The notes beneath the pieces are model-generated. The model saw nothing but the letters and a program-made list of their open reading frames with translations. It did not search any database and had not been told where the DNA came from. From positions 23,687-87,686 of the forward strand of contig CAUFRY010000004.1 in the NCBI GenBank assembly GCA_959028445.1: a stretch of 64,000 nucleotides of DNA. The letters run 5' to 3'. Source of the DNA: an uncultured Collinsella sp. Lineage in GTDB: Bacteria > Actinomycetota > Coriobacteriia > Coriobacteriales > Coriobacteriaceae. Of this stretch, positions 1-8,165 are shown piece by piece. Each line of letters begins with the position of its first letter. Position 1 is the stretch's first letter. The translations under genes and the position numbers were made by a program.

Positions 1-438
1 AGTATCGACCGATTAGGTCGCGACTACCGGGAGGTTCTCGATGAATGGCGTCGCCTAACGACGGACAAACACGTTGCCATCGTGGTGCTCGATATGCCAT
101 TGCTTGATACACGCGAACAACCCAATGGAATTACGGGGACTTTTATTGCCGATCTAGTGCTTCAGGTTTTGAGCTACGTGGCTCAGGTGGAGCGCGAAAA
201 CATAAAGCAAAGACAAGCTGAAGGTATTGCTTCGGCGCGATCACGCGGCATTCGATTTGGACGCCCAATGATCGAGCGTCCAGAAAACTATTGCTCAGTT
301 GTCCAATCATTTAAAGGAGGTGGGGTGACAAGGCGGGATGCTGCCGCACTATTGGGCGTTAGTCCGTCGACGTTTGATCGTTGGAGACGGGCGGATTCAA
401 CTATTGTTGACCGCCCGCCGTTTAATCGTTCGCTTTAA
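1..438 (+). CDS. Serine recombinase (resolvase/invertase), 3' part only
   Basis: The reading frame is open from the first base and ends at 438, so the start and the catalytic serine lie outside the window. The visible N-terminal end reads SIDRLGR, the conserved segment after the catalytic region of small serine recombinases. It is followed by the long E-helix (VLSYVAQVERENIKQRQAEG) and a C-terminal helix-turn-helix (DAAALLGVSPSTFDRW) that would bind the crossover site. The family performs site-specific inversion, resolution or integration through a 5'-phosphoserine intermediate. Its place at the edge of an AT-richer gene group suggests it belongs to, or is a relic of, a mobile region. Which reaction it performs cannot be told from this fragment. 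Confidence 0.88.
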   Translation, partial: SIDRLGRDYREVLDEWRRLTTDKHVAIVVLDMPLLDTREQPNGITGTFIADLVLQVLSYVAQVERENIKQRQAEGIASARSRGIRFGRPMIERPENYCSVVQSFKGGGVTRRDAAALLGVSPSTFDRWRRADSTIVDRPPFNRSL

Positions 439-599
439 CTAGACAATTTGATGAGGGTAGTATTCTTACGCGGGCCCGCTCCTTCCCTCAGCATTTATCC
501 AGTTCACGCCCTTAAGCCAAATAGTGCCACCGCGTTGTCAATTCGTCTGCTTTTTGACGAGGGGCTATAAGTTGCAACGTCAATCGAAGGGAAATAGTC

Positions 600-1415
600 A
601 TGAAACGAAATATTACTAAAAAGATGCCCATGATGGGTTTGCTTGTTCTGCTCATCTGTTCTCTGGGGTTCATTTCGGCCTGTTCACAGAATGATGCAAA
701 CACTGCAAAGTCGAAATATGTCGACGATAAGGCGATGAATGTTATCGCCGCCGGGTTTGAGAGAAGGTCCGACGTCATTGAATCTAATGCAAACGATGAT
801 GATCCTCATTCAACCGAGAATATCCAGGAAGCTATTGAGGCCGAAATCAAGAACGACAAGGAACTCAAGAACGCTAGGTTTAAGGATTCCAAGATGCAAC
901 AGGACGTAATCACGTATCTGAATCTGCTTGATGACCAGCTTAAGGTGACCGAGGACTACTCGCAATCGTCTGCGGATTATTACGAAGAGTGGAATAAAGT
1001 CTACGATAAGCGGTCTGCGCAGCTCAAGAAGCTTGTTGATAATTACGGGCTGGAAGTAGGGGAAAAATATAAGGATGATTTCAACGACTTAATTAAGAAT
1101 GGAAAGTCCGTAGCAGAGAAGACCCGCTATGAGGATGCCATCAACAGTTTGATTCAGGGAGCAAATTTCGAAAAATCGGATGACGGTTACGGTCTGTATA
1201 CGTATACGGCGGTAGTTGAGAACACTTCTGGTATATCGTTCTCTAACGTCAGCCTGACACTTGCTCTCTATGATGCAGATGACATCAAAGCGGAGGAGAC
1301 CTATGCGGACACTTCTTCGTGGGCACCGGGTGAAAAAGTCAAGTTCGAGGCAATGTCCGATGTTGACGCTGCGCGCGTTGTCGCATCTGTTTCCAGCTAC
1401 GATGTAAATAAATAA
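600..1415 (+). CDS. FxLYD-domain lipoprotein
   Basis: A 271-residue secreted lipoprotein. Residues 1-27 form a lysine-rich, hydrophobic signal peptide that ends in a lipobox (FISAC), so Cys28 is the probable lipidated residue anchoring it to the outer face of the membrane. The middle is charged and helical. The C-terminal 80 residues contain ISFSNVSLTLALYDADD, matching the FxLYD domain found in many Gram-positive surface lipoproteins. Codon use and base composition are AT-richer than most genes in the window, as for the next two genes. Its precise role is unknown. It may form a small envelope operon with the DUF4230 gene downstream, although a hairpin lies between them. Confidence 0.75.
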   Translation: MKRNITKKMPMMGLLVLLICSLGFISACSQNDANTAKSKYVDDKAMNVIAAGFERRSDVIESNANDDDPHSTENIQEAIEAEIKNDKELKNARFKDSKMQQDVITYLNLLDDQLKVTEDYSQSSADYYEEWNKVYDKRSAQLKKLVDNYGLEVGEKYKDDFNDLIKNGKSVAEKTRYEDAINSLIQGANFEKSDDGYGLYTYTAVVENTSGISFSNVSLTLALYDADDIKAEETYADTSSWAPGEKVKFEAMSDVDAARVVASVSSYDVNK

Positions 1416-1429
1416 GTTCTGCACGGAAG

Positions 1430-1470
1430 GGGCGGGTTAATCGGCAATGAATGGTTGACCTGCCCGTTTT
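1430..1470 (+). terminator. Probable terminator after the lipoprotein gene
   Basis: An imperfect stem pairs GGGCGGGTTAA with TTGACCTGCCC and is followed by GTTTTA. It lies 15 bases after the lipoprotein stop codon. Confidence 0.5.
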
Positions 1471-1629
1471 ATGCCAATTATTGAACAACAAGTGCTGCGA
1501 ACGAATGTGTATTATTTCGGATTGCAAACAACTGCCCTCGTCTAAAGACATGCTGAAAACGACAATTAAGGCATGAGGTATAACCCACGGCAGTTTCTTA
1601 AATAACAGGGATTTTGAAAGGAATAGGGG

Positions 1630-2301
1630 ATGGATGAGATGGAGGAAGGCATGGGGGCGCTGAAAGCGAAACTCGGGAGAATTCTGACGAAACCCAAGGT
1701 ATTCATCGCGGGCTTGGCGCTTGGCGGGCTGATTGTAGCTGTACTTTTTATTAGCATCTTTAATAACGGCAAAGCTGCGGGTGCAAAAGAAGCGACCCCC
1801 AATACGCTCTCCCCGTCGGTCGTGTTTGAACGTATCGCTTCCCAGAATGAGATGGTTTCTGCATCGCAGAACTATACGATTGTCGATAAGGTGACAGATA
1901 CCAAGAGGTTTTTCGATTGGTTTGATATCCCGTTTACAGAAAACAGTTTTTGGTATCGCTATGTTGGAACCATTAAGGCGGGCGTGAATCTCGAGACGGC
2001 AGAGATACATACAAACAAGAAGAAGCTGACCATTACGATGGATGAGCCTTATGTAATCTCAAACACGCCGGATATGAAGAAATCGGGCGCTCTCGAGGAA
2101 CGCAACAACATCCTCAATCCCATTGAGGTCAAAGACGTCACGGCGTTTGAAGCGCAGTGCAAGGAGCGGAGTGAAAGCGAGGCCATCAAGGATGGCGACC
2201 TGCTCGAAGAGGCTCGGGTGAACGCCGAAGCAAATATCCGCGCGATGTTCAACTCGGCATTTGGCGATGAATATACGGTTGATTTCGACTATCGGAAATA
2301 G
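1630..2301 (+). CDS. DUF4230 membrane-anchored protein
   Basis: A 223-residue protein with a single membrane helix at about residues 24-44 (FIAGLALGGLIVAVLFISIF) and an extracytoplasmic C-terminal domain. The pattern of the domain (SQNEMVSASQNYT, then FWYRYVGTIKAGVNLE, then a C-terminal helix VNAEANIRAMFNSAFGD) fits the DUF4230 family, whose function is not established. It starts after a GGAATAGGGG ribosome binding site. The stop is nine bases before the next start, so it is probably co-transcribed with the unknown gene at 2311. The AT-richer composition is shared with its neighbours, suggesting acquisition together. Confidence 0.7.
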   Translation: MDEMEEGMGALKAKLGRILTKPKVFIAGLALGGLIVAVLFISIFNNGKAAGAKEATPNTLSPSVVFERIASQNEMVSASQNYTIVDKVTDTKRFFDWFDIPFTENSFWYRYVGTIKAGVNLETAEIHTNKKKLTITMDEPYVISNTPDMKKSGALEERNNILNPIEVKDVTAFEAQCKERSESEAIKDGDLLEEARVNAEANIRAMFNSAFGDEYTVDFDYRK

Positions 2302-2310
2302 GAGGTCACT

Positions 2311-3372
2311 ATGGAGGATAAAGACGATCTAGCTGTTGTCGAAAGAGAGGAGCTACCGCGACATAAGCAGAGTTTTGATATCTGTAAGGCCGCTGCCGGG
2401 TTGGTTGATGGCGCCGGAAGCGCGATGGCGGGCGCGGTTGCAACCGTACAGAAAGTTGCCGATGGTGCAATGCGTGCTGCAACTCCGATGGTCGATGACG
2501 CCTTGGCAGCTATTGCTGATGCGGCCGATGGTGCGGCAGGTGCTGCTGCGGATATCGGTGACGCCGTCAACGATTGGGCATACCAGCAGCAGCTTAATAG
2601 ATACAGGCCGGTAACCAAAGAGGTCTATCAGAGCCCTTCATTCCATTTGCCGAACATGATTCGAATTGTTGACGGAAATGAGCGTCGGGGCATCGATGTC
2701 TGTAGGGATGCTATTGGTTGGTTGGATACTGTTAAGGGCACGCAGATTTTCAATTTGTACCGCGAAGCAATTGGGGATAGCGAGCTGTCTTTCTACCCTA
2801 AACCATCTCTTTATTCCACATATTACATAGATGCTTTTGATCGGTCTCGCTTTGTTGATCTTGACTCTTATTTCGCAACCATGCAACAAGACAAGATGGC
2901 CGAGTTGAGACGGATTGCGTTCATGCTTGGCGCGAAGCGCTGCAAGTTGGAGGTGACGGAGTACGAGGAAACTCGGAGAGGCCACCAGGTTAAGGGAAAT
3001 GCCAAAGCGGGAAAGAAGGGCTCGGCTCGAATCAACGGCTCTTTGAGCGATTTAACGAGAAATGAGAAGATAATCCTGTTTACACAGGAATTCGAGGGAG
3101 ACATGGTTCCACAGCGCCCTGAACTCCATTGGTATGCCCATGACTCTGACATTCTCTTGTTAATCGAAACGAGATGCGGTGGAGAGGATAAAAACAAGGC
3201 GAAGAGTTATCGGGTTGAATTGAAAAGCGAAACGACCATGACCATGTCCGTATCGCTTGCTATGGCTATCGATGAGGCATGCAGCAAGCTGAACATAAGG
3301 GCGAATTCGAGCCTGACAAGCCAAGCTAAGCGAGAACTTCGGCAGTCGTTTGTATTTGAAGTTGAATTCTGA
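2311..3372 (+). CDS. Unknown protein with Ala-rich helical N-terminus
   Basis: A 353-residue protein that I do not recognise. Residues about 25-90 are a low-complexity alanine/glycine/aspartate helix (AAAGLVDGAGSAMAGAVATV, AADGAAGAAADIGDAVND) resembling amphipathic 11-residue-repeat segments that associate with membranes. The rest is a globular, charged domain with several aromatic residues and one patch of basic residues near residue 230. There is no signal peptide. A GGAGGT site precedes the ATG. It lies nine bases after the DUF4230 gene and probably shares its transcript. The pairing suggests a function at the membrane tied to DUF4230, but that is only inference from context. Confidence 0.55.
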   Translation: MEDKDDLAVVEREELPRHKQSFDICKAAAGLVDGAGSAMAGAVATVQKVADGAMRAATPMVDDALAAIADAADGAAGAAADIGDAVNDWAYQQQLNRYRPVTKEVYQSPSFHLPNMIRIVDGNERRGIDVCRDAIGWLDTVKGTQIFNLYREAIGDSELSFYPKPSLYSTYYIDAFDRSRFVDLDSYFATMQQDKMAELRRIAFMLGAKRCKLEVTEYEETRRGHQVKGNAKAGKKGSARINGSLSDLTRNEKIILFTQEFEGDMVPQRPELHWYAHDSDILLLIETRCGGEDKNKAKSYRVELKSETTMTMSVSLAMAIDEACSKLNIRANSSLTSQAKRELRQSFVFEVEF

Positions 3373-3390
3373 CGTGAATTGCCAGCAGCC

Positions 3391-3425
3391 AAATGCGGCA
3401 AAAGGGCTGTCCCTTTGCCGCATTT
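3391..3425. repeat. Intergenic palindrome with CTGTCCC loop
   Basis: Arms AAATGCGGCAAA and TTTGCCGCATTT surround AGGGCTGTCCC. This is one of the dispersed palindromes of this window that carry GGGACAG or its complement in the loop. It lies just after the unknown gene and could also act as a terminator. Confidence 0.6.
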
Positions 3426-3467
3426 GATGTCAAAACCAGTTTGTCAAGAGCTAGAGGGTTTAAAAAT

Positions 3468-3498
3468 CTGCCATTTCTACCCCGTCCCCTAATGGCAG
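3468..3498. repeat. Intergenic palindrome at the 3' end of trmL
   Basis: Arms CTGCCATT and AATGGCAG flank a loop containing CCCGTCCCC; A and T runs continue on both sides. It ends three bases from the trmL stop codon, so it probably terminates trmL (minus strand) as well as belonging to the dispersed family. Confidence 0.6.
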
Positions 3499-3501
3499 GT
3501 T

Positions 3502-4101
3502 TTACATTCCCGGAAAGCCTGTTTGGCGCAGGGCTTCGTAGAGGACGATGGCGGCGCTGTTGGAGAGGTTGAGTGCGCTGATGTGGTAGTCGTCCGGATT
3601 GACGAAGTTGCCGCAGATGTCTTGTTGAAGGATGGCCTCGTGGCCGTCCTCGGTATGCCCCAGCGATTCCTCGTGAGCTTCCCAAGCCTCGGCGTTATCG
3701 AGCGAGTCGCAATCGCGCAGCATCGGGATGCGCTCGCAGCGCGCGGGCGCCGCGGCGAGCAGTGGCTCGGGAATGCCCGAGCTCTCGCTGCCAAAGACCA
3801 AGTAGTCGCCATCGCGGTAGGTACTTTGCGCATAGGTGCGGCGTGCCTTTTTGGTCAGCAGATGCAGGCGACCATCGGCAGGGGAGAGGCCGTTGCGCGC
3901 AAGAAAATCCTCCCAGCCAGCATAGGTCGTCACGTCCAAGTTTTGCCAGTAGCCCAGGCCGGCGCGGCGTACCGTCTTGTCGTCGAGCGAAAAGCCCAAC
4001 GGCTCCACCAGATGCAGGCGGGCGCCGGTGACAACGCAGGTACGGCCGATATTGCCCGTATTGGCCGGAATCTCGGGCGCATACAGCACGATGTTGAACA
4101 T
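3502..4101 (-). CDS. trmL: tRNA (cytidine/uridine-34-2'-O)-methyltransferase TrmL
   Basis: A 199-residue SPOUT methyltransferase. It shows NIVLYAPEIPANTGNIGRTC at the N-terminus, the central LVFGSESSGIP motif and the C-terminal trefoil-knot motif ALNLSNSAAIVLYEALRQ. TrmL transfers a methyl group from S-adenosylmethionine to the ribose of the wobble nucleotide of leucine tRNAs. The ATG at 4099-4101 was chosen because AAGGAG lies just upstream and the conserved family N-terminus begins there; an upstream in-frame extension has no homology. It is flanked by GGGACAG palindromes on both sides and is therefore likely monocistronic. Confidence 0.93.
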   Translation of the reverse strand: MFNIVLYAPEIPANTGNIGRTCVVTGARLHLVEPLGFSLDDKTVRRAGLGYWQNLDVTTYAGWEDFLARNGLSPADGRLHLLTKKARRTYAQSTYRDGDYLVFGSESSGIPEPLLAAAPARCERIPMLRDCDSLDNAEAWEAHEESLGHTEDGHEAILQQDICGNFVNPDDYHISALNLSNSAAIVLYEALRQTGFPGM

Positions 4102-4124
4102 GAATCTCCTTGGCTCAGAACGAA

Positions 4125-4163
4125 AAACCACCACGAAGGGGACAGGCACCTTCGTGGTGGTTT
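4125..4163. repeat. 39-nt GGGGACAGGCACC hairpin, copy 1
   Basis: A perfect 15-bp inverted repeat with arms AAACCACCACGAAGG and CCTTCGTGGTGGTTT around GGACAGGCA. Near-copies of the same 39-nt unit lie at 47292 and 48123. Confidence 0.8.
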
Positions 4164-4202
4164 GGCGGTTACATAGGCGGAAAAATGCCCGCTTGGATAA
4201 AC

Positions 4203-5333
4203 CTAGGCGCGGTGCCAGTCGGTCAGGCAGGCATCGAGGGAGGCGATGAGCGCATCCTTGTCCATGTGACGGCCGATGATGCACAGGCTCGTCATGCGGT
4301 CGCCCGTCTCGTCGTCCCAAATCTGCATGATCTCGGGGTTCTCGTCGATGATCTTCTGCTTCTCGCCCTCGGGCGCCGAATCGACAAACAGGCCGTTCTC
4401 CATCAGGCGCATCTGGTGGCCGGCCTGCTCAAACATGTAGCACATGTCCGGATCGCCGGTCTGCCACAGCGGACCCTTGACGCGGATGACCTCGTCGGGC
4501 CACTCCTGCTCAACAAAATTGGTGAACTTCTGCAGGTCAAACGGCTTGCGGCGCGAGTACACAAAGGTCTCGATGTCGTACTCGAGCACCTCGGGGTCGT
4601 CGTGCTCCTCGGGATGCTCCATGGCCTCGATCCAGGCGGCGGAGTTGTAGGCGCGCATAAAGTCGAAGCGGTCGGTGTCGAGCAGCTCCTCCATGGGGAC
4701 CTCGCCGTTTTGGGCCTCGACGATCACGGCGTCCTTCTGCAGGCTGCGCACGATGGCCTTGAGCTCGGCGATCTGCTCGGGCGTCACGGTATCGGTCTTG
4801 TTGAGGATCAGCGTGGAGCAGAATTCGATCTGCTGGATGAGCAGGCTTTCGATGTCGTCCTCGTCGATATCCTCGGCCAGCAGGTCGCGACCGCCGTTGA
4901 ACTCGTCGTACATGCGGGCGCAGTCGACCACGGCCACGATGTTGTCGAGCGCGAGCTTGGGCTCGCCGCCCACCTTGGCCTCGTCGCAGAAGCTCGAGAT
5001 GGTGTAGGCGATGGGGATAGGCTCGCAAATGCCCGATGCCTCGATGATGATGTAGTCGAAGTTGCCCGAATCGGCGATGCCCTGCAGCTGGTTGGCCAGG
5101 TCATCCGAAAGCGTGCAGCAGATGCAGCCGTTGGTGAGCGGGATGAGGTCATCGGTCTCGGAAAGGCCGCCGTCGGCGATAAGGCTGGCGTCGACGTTGA
5201 TCTCGCCGATATCGTTGACGATCACGGCGGCGCGGATGCCGCCGTCGTTAGCGAGGATGTGGTTGAGCAGCGTGGTCTTGCCGGCACCGAGGTATCCGGT
5301 AAGCATGATGATCTTCACGGGTTTGTTGGGCAT
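4203..5333 (-). CDS. COG0523 (CobW/YjiA-like) G3E GTPase
   Basis: A 376-residue P-loop GTPase of the G3E family, whose members are metal chaperones or insertases, often for zinc or cobalt. Seen: Walker A (GYLGAGKTTLLN), the metal-binding CxCC motif (NGCICC), the Walker B region (IIIEASGICEP), the guanine-specificity motif NKTD, and a C-terminal CobW_C region. An acidic insert (EEHDDPEVLEYD) lies in the second half. The ATG at 5331-5333 is preferred because GGAGGG precedes it by five bases; an ATG seven codons upstream lacks a site. The metal and client protein cannot be told from sequence. Neighbours do not show an obvious metal operon. Confidence 0.88.
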   Translation of the reverse strand: MPNKPVKIIMLTGYLGAGKTTLLNHILANDGGIRAAVIVNDIGEINVDASLIADGGLSETDDLIPLTNGCICCTLSDDLANQLQGIADSGNFDYIIIEASGICEPIPIAYTISSFCDEAKVGGEPKLALDNIVAVVDCARMYDEFNGGRDLLAEDIDEDDIESLLIQQIEFCSTLILNKTDTVTPEQIAELKAIVRSLQKDAVIVEAQNGEVPMEELLDTDRFDFMRAYNSAAWIEAMEHPEEHDDPEVLEYDIETFVYSRRKPFDLQKFTNFVEQEWPDEVIRVKGPLWQTGDPDMCYMFEQAGHQMRLMENGLFVDSAPEGEKQKIIDENPEIMQIWDDETGDRMTSLCIIGRHMDKDALIASLDACLTDWHRA

Positions 5334-5419
5334 GTGCCCTCCTTTGTTAGACATGGCTTACAGTTGAATCTTATGCCAAACGCCTGCTCTTATACCCACG
5401 CGTCGGCAAATAACACAAG

Positions 5420-5761
5420 CTACTCCCAGGCTCCCCATACATCGGGGCAATAACCGACGGTGGCCTTTTTGCCGTTGCGCACAATGGGCTCGGCTAGAAC
5501 CTGCTGGTTCTCGAGCAGCTTGTCGAAGCGCTGACTAGGGGTGAGGTGCTGGATGAGTGCGAGCGTTTCCTCGTCCTTGGCTTTGGGGTTGAGCAGCTTG
5601 TCGATGCCGCCGACCGCCTGCATCACGCTCGTGAGCTCGCCTTTGCTCATCTCCTTTTCCTTAAGGTCGATAAACTGCACCTTAATGCGGCGCTCCTTAA
5701 AATAACGCTGCGCCTTCTTGGTATCGAACGACTTCTTAGTCCCGAAGATTTGAATATTCAT
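5420..5761 (-). CDS. ArsC/Spx-fold protein lacking the N-terminal cysteine
   Basis: A 113-residue protein with the thioredoxin-like ArsC fold. It shows MNIQIFGTKKSFDTKKAQ, then RRIKVQFIDLKEK, then the LAEPIVRNGKKATVGY end typical of the family. Arsenate reductases and YffB relatives carry a reactive cysteine where this protein has SFD (the usual pattern is NCDT). The only cysteine is near the C-terminus (GYCPDVW). It is therefore unlikely to be a classical arsenate or glutathione-dependent reductase. The function is unknown. It ends 12 bases downstream of the neighbouring reductase gene on the same strand and may be co-transcribed with it. Confidence 0.8.
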   Translation of the reverse strand: MNIQIFGTKKSFDTKKAQRYFKERRIKVQFIDLKEKEMSKGELTSVMQAVGGIDKLLNPKAKDEETLALIQHLTPSQRFDKLLENQQVLAEPIVRNGKKATVGYCPDVWGAWE

Positions 5762-5773
5762 GGCCCCGCCGCT

Positions 5774-6397
5774 CTATCGAATGAAGTTGGTCGTTGCGCG
5801 ATCGGCTTCGGGCGCGTTGATACCGGCGGCCTGACCTGCCTCGATGCAGCGCAGGAGCCAGGCCATGTTCTTGCCGATGTTTCGCATGGTGGCAAGGCCC
5901 TCGGCGTCCCCATCGGCGTCGCCGGGCACGCGGCCAAACACGTTGTTCCAGTAGGTGGAAGCAACCACGGGCATTTGCTTAATGGTGAAGTACTTGTTGA
6001 GCACATCGAAGGTGGTCGACGTACCGCCGCGACGGGCGACGGCGACTGCGGCGCCGGGTTTGTGCTCAAAGGCATGCCCGCCTGCATAGAAGGCGCGATC
6101 GAGGGCCGAAAGGATGCGGCCGCTGGGGTGCGCGTAGTAGACGGGCGAGCCAAAGACAAAGCCATCTGCCTGCTCGGCGGCAGCGACGAGCTCGTTCACC
6201 ACGTCGTCGTCAAAGGTGCAGCGACCGCCAAGTTTGCCACACTGGCCGCAACCGATGCAATCGCGAATGGGCTTGGCGTCCAGCTGAAACACCTCGGTAT
6301 CAATGCCTTCCGCATTAAGTTGCTCTGCGACCTCGGCGAGCGCGCGGGCGGTGTTGCCGTTTGCCTTGGGGCTGCCATTGACCAAAAGAACCTTCAT
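5774..6397 (-). CDS. Flavodoxin-fold NAD(P)H/FMN reductase
   Basis: A 207-residue flavoprotein of the NADPH-dependent FMN reductase / iron-sulfur flavoprotein group. The N-terminus VLLVNGSPKANGNTARAL is the FMN phosphate-binding loop. The segment DCIGCGQCGKLGGRC is cysteine-rich, as in iron-sulfur flavoproteins, and FGSPVYYAHPSG contacts the flavin. The family carries two-electron transfer to quinones, nitro compounds or ferredoxin-like partners in the cytoplasm. ATG at 6395-6397 follows GAGGGAG; a GTG one codon upstream is possible. It lies directly upstream of the ArsC-like gene on the minus strand. Confidence 0.88.
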   Translation of the reverse strand: MKVLLVNGSPKANGNTARALAEVAEQLNAEGIDTEVFQLDAKPIRDCIGCGQCGKLGGRCTFDDDVVNELVAAAEQADGFVFGSPVYYAHPSGRILSALDRAFYAGGHAFEHKPGAAVAVARRGGTSTTFDVLNKYFTIKQMPVVASTYWNNVFGRVPGDADGDAEGLATMRNIGKNMAWLLRCIEAGQAAGINAPEADRATTNFIR

Positions 6398-6459
6398 CAC
6401 AAACTCCCTCTGCTGTCGGTGACTTCTGCGGAGGATTATCGCACGAGAGGGTAGATGGC

Positions 6460-6504
6460 GTGGGGCGCGATGTGAAACGGCTCGTGTTTCACATCGCGCC
6501 CCAC
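6460..6504. repeat. Perfect 19-bp inverted repeat
   Basis: Arms GTGGGGCGCGATGTGAAAC and GTTTCACATCGCGCCCCAC are separated by seven bases. It stands between the start of the reductase and the end of the GGDEF gene. No T tract follows, so terminator function is possible but not clear. Confidence 0.6.
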
Positions 6505-6508
6505 AACG

Positions 6509-8038
6509 CTAGTCCAGCTTGGTGCCCGGTACTTGTGGTGCCTCTTTAAGCAACGCTTTGAGCTCGTTCAAAATGGAAACGGGCTGTCGATCGACAGCGT
6601 CCAGATGGAGCGTGGCCACACGAATGGGCGGCTGATATTCAAGCGGGCCGATGAGCACGGGAGAACCCAGGAACCGCTCGATTTCTTCTGCGATCGCGTC
6701 GGTCTCTTCGGGATCAAAGTCGTCGAAAAGCGCCGCGAACGTCGGCCCCGTCGAGCGGAACAGGCGGCCCTTGCCGCGCGAGCATTCCATGAGGCAGGCG
6801 GCGCTTTCTGCCAAAACGCGGTCGCCCGCATCAAAGCCAAAGCGGGCATTGACCTGAGCGATATCGTCGATTTTAATGGCGATCAAACCGGCCCTGCGCG
6901 CCACGCGGCGCATTTCGCCAATGGCGTTGACCAGGGCGTGAATATCGCCCAGACCGGTCACGGAATCGGTCGTATCCGCTAGGCTTCGGTTGATGATAAT
7001 GCCCACGTACATGTTAGGCTCGGTATCGGTGCCGTCCAAGCGGTAGCCCGTGCAGTCGCAAAGTGCGTACGCTCCGGTGGCATCCATCACGCGGTACTGC
7101 ATGTAGTGGAAGTGCCACGTGCCGTTTATCACCATGTCGAGCTCGGCGCGTACGTTGTCGCGGTCCTCGGGGTGGACGCGGGCAAGCCACATATCGACCG
7201 AGTTAAAAGGGTGCTGGGAAGGCAGGTCAAAATCGCGCACGGCGTTAACCGACCATTGCGATTCTCCAGTATCGAGGTTAAGGATGAACGGATAGCGCGT
7301 CTCTGAGCTCATGGAGATCGCTTGGAACACCCGGTCGTTGCAGGGAAGCTGATCGACGATTGGGCGTTGCGGCACGTCATTGTCTTTCGGTTGCTGCACA
7401 CGATGCATAAGCTTATAGCGATACATCTTGCGATCGGCATCCATCGTCATCTGGCGACGCGTGTCGCCGGCAAGCGGATCGACGCGCGAGCAGCCAAAGC
7501 TAAAGCTGGCGATCATGGGCGCCTTGCCACCTGAGCTCGCCTCGATCAGCCCGGCACGTACCTGCTCCAAGCGCTGCTCGAGTTCAGTCTCGTTTTCGGA
7601 GAGCGAGATAAGCACAAACTCGTCTCCACCGATACGGAACAGCATCTCATCGTGCTCCATGGTTTCGGAGAGCGTGCGGCAGATGCTCAGAATATAGCGA
7701 TTGCCTTCGGCGTGGCCAAACCTATCATTACAATGCTTGAGATGGTCGATATCAATATAGGCGCAGGTGAAGGGGTCGCCTTTGCGCCAGAGCTGCTCGA
7801 CGTGACGGTCGAGTCCGCCGCGGTTGCCCAAGTTGGTGAGCGAATCGATATAGGCGTTGCACTCAAGCAGCTGGCGCTCTTGTTGCAGGATGGCATGCGT
7901 CTTTTGCAGTTGCTCACCAACGGCGCGTAGCTCAGCAGGCAGCGCGGCAACATCGAGTTCGGCGGTCGAGATGCCATTCGCAAGTCGTTGGAGATAGGCA
8001 ATAATCAATTGCTCACCCAGGCGATATGACTTGTTCAT
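6509..8038 (-). CDS. Diguanylate cyclase: GGDEF - PAS - degenerate GGDEF
   Basis: A 509-residue soluble protein. Residues about 60-200 form a canonical GGDEF domain (NLGNRGGLDRH, YIDIDHLKHCND, RIGGDEF at about 135-141), predicted to make cyclic-di-GMP from two GTP. A PAS-like sensor (WSVNAVRDFDLPSQ, RVHPEDRDNV, YMQYRVMDATG) follows. The last part resembles a second GGDEF fold (VTGLGDIHALVNAI, FGFDAGDRVL) but has GPTFA where GGDEF would be, so it is probably regulatory. There are no membrane helices. ATG at 8036-8038 follows AGGAGG. The same arrangement begins the neighbouring larger gene, so the two are paralogues. Confidence 0.88.
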   Translation of the reverse strand: MNKSYRLGEQLIIAYLQRLANGISTAELDVAALPAELRAVGEQLQKTHAILQQERQLLECNAYIDSLTNLGNRGGLDRHVEQLWRKGDPFTCAYIDIDHLKHCNDRFGHAEGNRYILSICRTLSETMEHDEMLFRIGGDEFVLISLSENETELEQRLEQVRAGLIEASSGGKAPMIASFSFGCSRVDPLAGDTRRQMTMDADRKMYRYKLMHRVQQPKDNDVPQRPIVDQLPCNDRVFQAISMSSETRYPFILNLDTGESQWSVNAVRDFDLPSQHPFNSVDMWLARVHPEDRDNVRAELDMVINGTWHFHYMQYRVMDATGAYALCDCTGYRLDGTDTEPNMYVGIIINRSLADTTDSVTGLGDIHALVNAIGEMRRVARRAGLIAIKIDDIAQVNARFGFDAGDRVLAESAACLMECSRGKGRLFRSTGPTFAALFDDFDPEETDAIAEEIERFLGSPVLIGPLEYQPPIRVATLHLDAVDRQPVSILNELKALLKEAPQVPGTKLD

Positions 8039-8076
8039 GATGGATAACCTCCTTGGGCGGAACAATGGTTTGTATC

Positions 8077-8107
8077 ATATCCCCAATTCGGTTTGAATTG
8101 GGGATAT
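8077..8107. repeat. Perfect 13-bp inverted repeat between the two c-di-GMP genes
   Basis: Arms ATATCCCCAATTC and GAATTGGGGATAT with a five-base loop, just upstream of the smaller GGDEF gene. There is no T tract, so it could be an operator or a weak terminator of the upstream gene. Confidence 0.55.
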
Positions 8108-8165
8108 AAGTCAGCTAATGGAGGCAAATTCCCCCTTCGGCGGTGGCGTTTTGCGCGCGAGCGTA

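Noticed and set aside
4110..5453. Long plus-strand open frame opposite the COG0523 GTPase gene
   Set aside because: It mirrors the third-codon bias of a well-recognised minus-strand gene, has no homology that I recognise and no ribosome binding site.
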